Source: Gymnopilus junonius
Taxonomy: Eukaryota > Basidiomycota > Agaricomycetes > Agaricales > Galerinaceae
Direction of reading: 5' to 3'
Length of the DNA stretch: 25,844 bases
Assembly (NCBI GenBank): GCA_015501075.1
Contig: JADNYJ010000443.1
Span: 1 to 25,844, forward strand
The notes below the pieces were generated by a model. It had not been told where the DNA came from, ran no database searches, and saw nothing but the letters and a program-made list of their open reading frames with translations. Below, piece after piece: positions 18,757-25,844 of the stretch (position 1 is the first letter of the stretch; each line of letters opens with the position of its first letter). The position numbers and the translations under genes are program-made.

Positions 18757-20460
18757 TCAGAGACAACAGGCTGTGAAAGCTTGGTTCCAGCATCTTCCGC
18801 TTCGTATTTGAGGATGGGACGGCTCGAGAGGCGGTTCGGGATTTGAAGAACTTTCAGGCTGTGCTACAGTATCCGTGGACTCGAGACAGAGTAATGGGCG
18901 GTGGATGATTTCTCCAGCATGAGCAGATGTCAAATCTTCCTCAAGGTGTTGGCAACCAACACCAATGTCTTTGACGGTTGAAGACAACTCGGCCGTGGCG
19001 TGAAGTCCATCCAAAGGAGGTTCCAAAGGAGACTCGAGCTTGTCAAATTCCTCAGTGTCACAAGGCGTTTGTTCTTGGGTTTGATCATCTGCAGTTTCAT
19101 AGGTCTCGCCATTTTCGGCGCTGAGCTTTCCCGTTCGAATACTATTGGACGCCCAAAGGCTTCGGTCCATGGTCAGAGAAGGAGTTCCTTGGACCCTAGC
19201 ACTCCAGCGACTAGCTTCACTTTCCCAACTGCCCCTCCTTGAACTTCTCGGGCGCAGGGCTCGAACGCTAGCATCGAAGTCACGTTCTTCGAGCCTCTCA
19301 TCCTCTCTTTCATCTTCTCCCGGGGTATAGTGGCTAGCACTCTCACCGTCAGGGAAAGTAATACTACCCCCGTAGTGCGACACTGAGTCACCAATAGCAG
19401 ATGATGCGTAATTGAGAGCTCCGGGGCGATTTGGCATGGCAAATGCAGAGGATGCCAATGTTAAGACAGAAGCATTGTCAAGAGGAGGAGAGGAGGGACG
19501 AGGGTTGTTTCGCGGGTGATGGTTTGTATGCAAGGGTGCCTGCACAGAATGCATGGGCATCGTCGTTTGTTGAGTTCAGGCTAATCGACCCTAGGCTGCC
19601 TGGAGTTCGCAAAGAGTTGGGGCGTGACGAGGGCTGTGTGGCGGGAGAGCAGAGAATGTAATAGAACCACCACTATTTAACAATCCAGCGCTGCTTAAGG
19701 ATGACGATTGTCTAACATGAGGTGCAAAACGATTAAGCTGAGTAGGAGGCGGTGTGGGCGCTTGCGCGATGTGAGCCATGCCATTGCCATTCAGGTCAAT
19801 ACTGAGGAGAGTAGTCGGTTTCGTGCTGGCTGCCATGCTTCTAAAGGTACGAGGATCCGAAAGATACGAAGAAGAAGAGCGTGAAGGTGAGGGTGAAGGT
19901 GGTGAGCTAGGTGGGAGAGGTCTAACGGATGCATCATCGTCGGCCTCCAAAGCGCTTGTGGGAGACCAAATGGAATCTCGGTTCAGTGACGACTGATCCA
20001 AAGAGATTTCGTCTTCGGCATAGATATTCAAGTCACCGCGAACCTCGTCATCGTGGAGGGATATGGATCTTGTTTTTCGTCTGGCCAAGGATGAGCCGTC
20101 GGGTCTTGACTGTTGTTTTGAATGATGGCTGGATGGGACTGGGAGGGGCGAAGAGGTGATTCGTCGACTAGAATTGGAGCTGCGAGCCACTCCGAGCTCT
20201 GCAGCCCTCAAAGGCACATTTTCTGTCCGTTTGGCTTTGCCTGACCCAGCCAACTTCCTTTGGAACCAGTTTATGATGGGCTTGCTGGAGCGACGGGAAA
20301 CCTTCTTTTGCTGTGTTTTATGGTTTGCAGGCGTAAGAATGGGAGGAGGCACTTTCGGCATTGTGTTTTTTTCAGAGCGCATCTGGACAGCGGTGGTGGC
20401 GGCCTTGGGTGGCACAGAGTTATGCGCTCGGGGTTGAGCTTCTGTGGGCTGTGTGGACAT
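18757..20460 (-). CDS. Serine/proline-rich protein of unknown function, basidiomycete-type
   Basis: I do not know a function. The start is ATG 20460 (MSTQPTEAQPRAHNSVPP). The protein of about 560 residues looks intron-free and is almost wholly disordered. It has a basic patch (KKVSRRSSKPIINWFQRKL) near residues 50-75, then Ser/Pro-rich sequence. A run of motifs follows that I recall as conserved among mushroom proteins: LVNSGGSITFSALPPHSPRH-like, PPLDNASVLTLASSAFAMP, SHYGGSITFPDGES and FDASVRALRPRSSRRGSWES. As assembled the frame is broken twice, at GGGG 19619-19622 (one base short) and GGG 19495-19497 (one base long). The middle 40 residues read in another frame between them (NSLRTPGSLGSISLNST). 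The last 20 residues may also be shifted. The motif blocks and their order make this a real gene. Confidence 0.72.
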
Positions 20461-20646
20461 GGCGTGGTATATACAGCAGAAGAGGTGTTGAACGTTGGTA
20501 GTCAGGGAAAGAAATAGACCAACACAGTACACTTCGACCCAATTTAGGTTCCGATTCAAACACGTTATTCAACATGTGGTCCAGTACTTACATATGATAC
20601 ACATTCTACGTTTCGTTTATTTAATAATTGTCCATTAGTATATTAT
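20461..20646. other. Short intergenic gap (LEU1 3' end to the next promoter)
   Basis: Both neighbours are transcribed leftwards, so this 186-bp gap combines the LEU1 3' UTR with the promoter of the Ser/Pro-rich gene. No specific site was recognised. Confidence 0.4.
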
Positions 20647-23343
20647 CTACCACTCCGTCTTCTTCGTCTTCCTCACTGGCGCGACAGGAATCTTCTTATC
20701 CGTATATCCAAATCCATTCAACCATGGCCATGTTTCGACCTCCTTTGCTCAAACGCGCTGATGGCATCTCCCCTTTGCATCGTTAATGCGATGTCGTCCA
20801 GACCATTCAACAGACAATGCCTTCGGAATGGGTCCGTGGTGAAGGGAACAGGAGGCTGGCCATTTGATCGTCTGATCTCTTCCTTCTCTAGATCTACCTC
20901 CAGTTCGAGCCCGGCTTCAGCGTCCTTGGCTAATTCAACGCACTGTTCCTGGGGAATGGCCACCGGAAGCATCCCATTTTGCATAGAGTTATTGCGAAAA
21001 ATGTCAGCAAAACTCGGAGCAATTACACATCGGATACCAAAGTCGTTCCTGTAACGTAAATCAGTACAGAGCAAATCAAGAAATGACGACAAAAACTTAC
21101 AAACTCCAAGGCGCATGTTCGCGAGAGCTTCCGCATCCAAAGTTCTTGCCAGTGCAAACAAGAATCTTGGCTTTGTTGTAGGGTGCTCGATTCAAGATGA
21201 AATCAGTGTCCTTGCCGGTCCGAGGATCTTTCCGAAGGGTGTAGAAGAGAGCGTTTGCAAGACCTGTCCGCTTCAGGGTCTTCAGGAATTGCTTGGGAAT
21301 AATCATGTCGGTATCAACATTCTCGATGTGCAAGGGTGCGGTGATGCCTTTGACAATTGTAAACTTCTCGACGGATGATGGAGATGACGGCGGCGGTAAA
21401 GGCGAAACGCTTTCCGAGGTAACTGGGGGTGGCGCAGTGGTCGCCTCGTCCATAAACTGGAATTCGCTGACGGTCTTTAGCTGTGGAGCGGGAACGGTAT
21501 TAGCGAAGGCTGTCTTCCCAATGTATTTCCTGACATCAGTCAATTTTCCTGTGATGGCTGCTGCAGCTGCCATAGCGGGACTTAGCAAATGTGTCCGACC
21601 ACCTGCACCTTGACGGCCCTCGAAATTACGATTGCTAGTACTCGCACAACGTTCTCCGGGAGCTAACTGATCTGGGTTCATTCCTAGACACATGGAGCAC
21701 CCAGCCTCGCGCCAGTCGAAACCGGCCCTCTTGAAAATGGCATCCAACCCTTCCGCCTCAGCATGCTGCTTGATAATACCGGAACCAGGAACTATCATAG
21801 CATGGACATCGGGGGCAACCTTTGCATCAGGTCCAGCAGCCAAAACAACCTTAGCCGCAGATCGAAGGTCCTCGATACGACTGTTGGTGCATGACCCAAT
21901 GAAGACCTTGTCTACTTTGATTTCTTCCATGGGCGTATTAGGTTCGAGGCCCATATAAGCTAGAGAGCGCTGAGCTGATGCACGTTTTACAGGATCCTCC
22001 ATGGTAGCAGGGTCGGGAACAGAACCAGTGATAGGAACGACGTCTTGAGGAGAAGTTCCCCAGGTCACAGTGGGAATAATATCTGAGGCTGGGATAATGA
22101 CCTCGATGTCAAATTTAGCGCCTTCATCGGATTTCAGCGTCTTCCAGTAAGCAACAGCACGGTCCCATTCTTCGCCCTTGGGTGCCAAAGGACGACCACA
22201 AAGGTAGTTGAAAGTGACCTCGTCCGGAGCGACCATTCCGGCCCGAGCACCAGCCTCAATGCTCATATTGCACACAGACATACGGGCTTCCATGCTGAAA
22301 CCACGGAAGACAGAGCCAGCATACTCGATCACACAGCCAGTACCACCAGCCGTACCGATGACACCGATAATATGAAGAATTACATCTTTCGAAGTGACAC
22401 CTTCGTGGAGTTCCCCATCGACTGTAATGCGCATGTTCTTCGACTTCTTCTGCAGTAAAGTTTGCGTTGCGAGCACGTGCTCAACTTCGGACGTTCCAAT
22501 GCCAAATGCAAGAGAGCCAAATGCTCCATGCGCTAGCCAGATGTGTCAATATTCTTAAGATGTAAAAAGAGACGAATGCCAACTGACTTGAAGTATGTGA
22601 ATCACCACATACACAGGTGATACCGGGCAGCTAGTTTAGAAATTGAAATTAAATAAGCGTATAATTGGGGAGCTGTTTAATAACGCACTGTAAAGCCTTG
22701 TTCAGGACCAATGACATGCACAATGCCTATCGCTTCGTTAGATGCTGAAATATACGCATAAGCACCAAAGTCTACACACCTTGACGGCGGTCCTTCATTC
22801 CGAAATACGTCAGGCCAAATTCTTTCACATTCTCCTCCAAAGCAGCGCATTGTGCACGCGAATCTGGTTCGGCGATAAACGATTCAACGGATTGAAAATT
22901 TTTTCTCGATACCGTCCTATGCAATCCAGATGTCGATTAACTATGAGCATCCAGAAAAAAATGAACACTTACGGGACATTGTGGTCGACCGTAGCCAATG
23001 TGCAGTCTAGCCTTCGAACTGGGCGTCCAGCATTACGACTTTTGACGGGTAGAATGAGGCTCCAAATATAAGCCATGAAAATGAAGGCACTCACAGACCC
23101 TCAAACGCTTGCGGGCTCGTCACTTCGTGGACGAGATGTCTGCAAATACAAATCAAAAACCTTAGTTGTAGTCAAGTACCATACGACATACCGGTCAATG
23201 TAGATGAGTGCCAAGCCGTCCTGCTTGACGTCGCTGTTCGAAAAGAATTCGTGATCAATCAAAGCGTTACGAACTGCTCACACAACATGATCGTCCCAAA
23301 TTTTGTCGTACAGAGTACGAGGAATAATAGTCGCAGCTGTCAT
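20647..23343 (-). CDS. LEU1: 3-isopropylmalate dehydratase (isopropylmalate isomerase)
   Basis: This is the second step of leucine synthesis, isomerising 2- to 3-isopropylmalate with a [4Fe-4S] cluster. The start is ATG 23343 ([20 protein letters not shown]), then about seven introns up to 22500 and one near 21050-21100. Large-subunit motifs are [63 protein letters not shown] and [13 protein letters not shown] (the cluster cysteines), and [21 protein letters not shown] linker rich in Pro and Ser leads to the small-subunit (swivel) domain: [29 protein letters not shown] and [19 protein letters not shown]. Fusion of both subunits is normal in fungi. Near the end TTT at 20733-20735 is one base short; restoring frame gives [16 protein letters not shown] and the stop at 20647. 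The shifted frame would end early at 20718. I consider the gene functional. Confidence 0.95.
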
Positions 23344-23866
23344 TTCTAGATGAAGGGGTACTAAAAGATGAGATGAGAGAGAGGATAATTGGAGCGAAAA
23401 GGTGAAATGGGCGACGCTTTTTATGTGCTCAGCTTCAAGTTATTGGCACAACCTTCGGCCGAAAGGTTTCGGACATTTTCCGATCGGCCAATCACTGGGT
23501 ACCTCTCTGTCAGGTAATGCCGTTACATACCCAATCTTAATCTGAGTCTCTTTTAAGCCGAGTCAAGAGTATTGCCTTCCTCTCATGTACGTCCGATTCT
23601 CTGTAGACAAGCAACTGTGTTCAATTTGAAACATGAGAACCGAGAACCTGATATTCCACATGATCAGGATTCTCAGATGGACTATCAGGAACTTGATATC
23701 ATCGGGGTCCACTGCAAGCTCAACTTCGCTCAGGCTGTAAAGACACAACACCATTTAGTTCAGCTGCAACCTACGTAGAACAAGATCACACACTCCCAAG
23801 GGTAATAAAGCCGGGTAAATACAAATCAAGATCAAAATAGAATGTGGATTAATCAGAGAACGAAAC
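23344..23866. promoter_or_regulatory. LEU1 upstream region with a cluster of CGG palindromes
   Basis: About 115-145 bp upstream of the LEU1 ATG are three adjacent palindromic CGG motifs: TTCGGCCGAA (23454-23463), CCGAAAGGTTTCGG (23459-23472) and CCGATCGG (23480-23487), followed by GCCAAT (23487-23492). Inverted or everted CGG triplets are what fungal Zn2Cys6 factors bind, and yeast LEU1 is controlled by Leu3 through such sites. The exact Leu3 consensus is not present. The rest of the 523 bp shows no gene. Confidence 0.45.
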
Positions 23867-25227
23867 CTAACTCCAATCTTCGATGACTTGATCAATTTGT
23901 GCGAAGAGGTCAAGAATAATCTGCGGGTAGATCATCTTGCCAGCATTCACATCAAACGATGTTCTTAATGACGCAGACTTGGCGTCAGTCAAGGCGACAG
24001 AAGGACATAGAGAGCCAGAGGAATTCTGCGGGGGACAGAACTCGTCGCGGAGCGAAGCGATTGAGACATTAGCATCATTTTCTAGTGATTTTCGAATACT
24101 AAAGCCAGATGCCACATGTATATTCAAACGCGGAATTTTTGCTTCACATGCCTGGGGCAGTCCACAAGTTGAGTGACCAAAATTTGATTGCAAAGGAGTA
24201 CGCAGAATGTGTTGTTCGTCTTCAGTGGAATACGAGTCCAGTGTGCGCCGAGAATTTGTCTCGCCCCGAGAACAAGTAAGTTTGTCAAATCTGGGAGGAC
24301 TAAGGAAGCCGTATATATAGCATGGCGTTTTTTGACGACGATTTTTTGACGAGTCTATGTGTCTCTGGAGATAGTAGTTGACTTTTTCGAGGTCTCCGCT
24401 GCAAGATTTCCCTTCACCTGCGTTGTCGCCACTTTGATGCAGGTTACTCGGTATGCAAGAAATGCTATCTTGAATTGTATGAACGGTGCGAAGATTGGAA
24501 AGGCTAGTGGATCTGGCATGAGTCTCGTCATGATGGGATCTGATGTGTAAGGACTGTGTGGTGGTACGCCCATGTGTAACAGTGTCTCCAGATACCTTAG
24601 ATTGATCCCTGGGATCTAACTTTCTAATTTCAAGCGCTCTGCGATGCGTCCCCTTTGACCGGAAGCGTAAGAAGCCAGAGTTCCGATCGTTGGACCTCGG
24701 TGTTTTCTGATTTACGTCAAACTCCCAGAGAGCCGAGTCATTATTCTGGCCATGTAAGCTTAAAGAAGATAGTAAAGAGGAGGGTGCAATTAAAGCTTTG
24801 ACCTCTGGAACAGCGAGAGTCTTGTTCACATTTAGTTCGATGACTTCAGGCAAGGGACAGTTTTCCTTCTGAGAATATTCAGAAAGGGACTGCGCAGACA
24901 GCGCAGACTGCAGAGGCTTAGCAGAAGAGTAAGGAGAGAGCGTTCCAGAAGGTGATTTCAATAAATAGTTCACAGGCGTTGTGGCACCCTCAATGGCCTG
25001 GTAGTGTTGGATTGGGATCTAGAAGCCTGGAGCATACTTGCATCTCGAAGAGGGATGACTTGAAACCGATGGGGATTTTTGTCTCGGACAGCGACGCGGG
25101 TTCTCATAGTAATCTTTATAGGCTCATCACTGGCAGAGGTGGACCGGCCGCTTTCCTCAGTGGTGACACCAAAGTCCAAGTTCCCAGACGGTTGGAGACC
25201 AGAAAACGTCGCGCCCCTTGGACGCAT
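23867..25227 (-). CDS. Serine-rich protein of unknown function
   Basis: I do not recognise a family. A first part starts at ATG 25227 (MRPRGATFSGLQPSGNLDFG) and a long second part runs from 24970 to the stop at 23867. They belong to one frame if a single base is added near 25012-25013, giving SRSQ-IQHYQAIEGATTPVN. The product of about 450 residues is rich in Ser, Thr and basic residues and mostly disordered. A KEN sequence (EYSQKENCPLPEV) near residue 120 resembles the degron recognised by the anaphase-promoting complex, and several RxxL sequences are present; both are short motifs that occur by chance. The C-terminus (YPQIILDLFAQIDQVIEDWS) is the only part that looks like an ordered helix. 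It is transcribed away from MED10, 150 bp apart. Confidence 0.62.
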
Positions 25228-25379
25228 TGCAAGCCGTGTCGGTAGCCAACACAGTGGACAGTAAGTTCAGGACCAGGCGAGTTCTTGGGCGGGAAGTGGA
25301 GGGTGACCGGTGACCAACAACCGACAACAAACCCCTTCCTTTTCAAGTCGGTAAAGCACAAAGTATCTTCCCAGCAGCC
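25228..25379. promoter_or_regulatory. Divergent promoter region of MED10 and the serine-rich gene
   Basis: A gap of 152 bp separates the two divergent starts. No clear TATA box was found; the sequence shows nothing further. Confidence 0.4.
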
Positions 25380-25844
25380 ATGGCGCAACCTGCGCCTGCC
25401 GCGCCAGATTCTCCGCGCTCTGAACAAACTCCCCCGCCACCTGGTATGCAAGGAGACTTTGAACAAGAATTAATGGGACTCGCAAACTCACTATACAATT
25501 TGGGAGTCACTGTTATCAATGACACTACTCGTGACTTGCAAGGAGGTTCTAAACCTGTAGGACCGCGGGTGTAAGTACGTGGAGTTGGGATGCTCTCATT
25601 CATCCCAGTTGACCATCCTTTCAGTAACGATGTCGTCTCCCAATCTCTCAAATCTTGATGACATAGCCCAACACTTGACGACGATGATCCCCATGCAGGT
25701 TTTAGCGGATATTGACAACTCGCGGAACCCCATGCAGTTAACCAAGGAAAGGCTAGAGAGGGCCGCCGCTGAGAACCAGTTCATGAATGGCAAAATTGCT
25801 GCAATTAATGTGCGTCTTGCTGTAACCGTAATCTTTTATCAAGC
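25380..25844 (+). CDS. MED10: Mediator complex subunit 10, 3' partial
   Basis: Med10 (yeast Nut2) is a subunit of the middle module of Mediator, which links transcription factors to RNA polymerase II in the nucleus. Exon 1 (25380-25572) encodes a Pro-rich start (MAQPAPAAPDSPRSEQTPPP) and the first Med10 helix (FEQELMGLANSLYNLGVTV). After an intron (25573-25624, GTAAGT to TTTCAG) exon 2 carries NLDDIAQHLTTMIPMQV, DIDNSRNPMQLTKERLE and ENQFMNGKIAAIN. The ID.SRNP and GK.AA blocks are the family signature. A second intron starts at about 25810 and the remainder lies outside the window. One extra A at 25642-25643 shifts the frame; the expected VVSHLSNLDD reads through without it. The protein is essential in yeast, so this is most likely an assembly error. 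Confidence 0.9.

Noticed and set aside
1..25844. CRISPR array, bacterial operon or rRNA gene
   Set aside because: No regularly spaced repeats, Shine-Dalgarno-led gene strings or rRNA sequence; spliceosomal introns show that this is eukaryotic DNA.

Overview
The window looks like nuclear DNA of a basidiomycete, most likely an Agaricomycete (mushroom-forming fungus). The genes are packed closely and broken by many short introns (about 48-70 nt, GT..AG). The proteins are fungal, and the large mobile element encodes a Plavaka-type transposase, a family known mainly from Agaricomycetes. All calls come from reading the sequence; no database search was run.

Layout from left to right. A secreted-type M28 leucine aminopeptidase occupies <98-1578 (+), its N-terminus outside the window. 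A WD40-repeat protein lies at 1818-3970 (-). A small two-helix membrane protein lies at 4136-4686 (+). A C2-domain cytokinesis protein of the Inn1/Fic1 type with a proline-rich tail lies at 4940-7177 (-). A GH125 alpha-mannosidase gene spans 7489-17843 (-). A serine/proline-rich protein of unknown function lies at 18757-20460 (-), followed by 3-isopropylmalate dehydratase LEU1 at 20647-23343 (-), an unknown serine-rich protein at 23867-25227 (-), and Mediator subunit MED10 at 25380->25844 (+, cut by the window end).

The main discovery is that the GH125 gene is split by a 7,941-bp DNA transposon at 8007-15947. The element has 16-bp perfect terminal inverted repeats and is flanked by a 2-bp AA duplication. 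Removing the element and one AA joins the two host halves in frame through A-Y-L-A-T-R, and the rejoined coding sequence is an exact number of codons (about 507 aa). The element carries a frameshifted Plavaka transposase (9483-12940, -), an uncharacterised cargo gene (8537-9450, +) and a second cargo gene (13144-15714, +) that resembles DUF6532-type proteins. Its ends contain a tRNA-like pair of A and B boxes on the left and a strong hairpin with repeats on the right.

A second window-wide pattern is a series of about 18 single-base indels, mostly one missing base in a short homopolymer. They interrupt otherwise well conserved reading frames in host genes (LEU1, MED10, Fic1-like, GH125) and in the transposon genes. 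Because they also hit genes expected to be intact, unpolished assembly error is the simplest explanation, and any pseudogene call here needs the raw reads.
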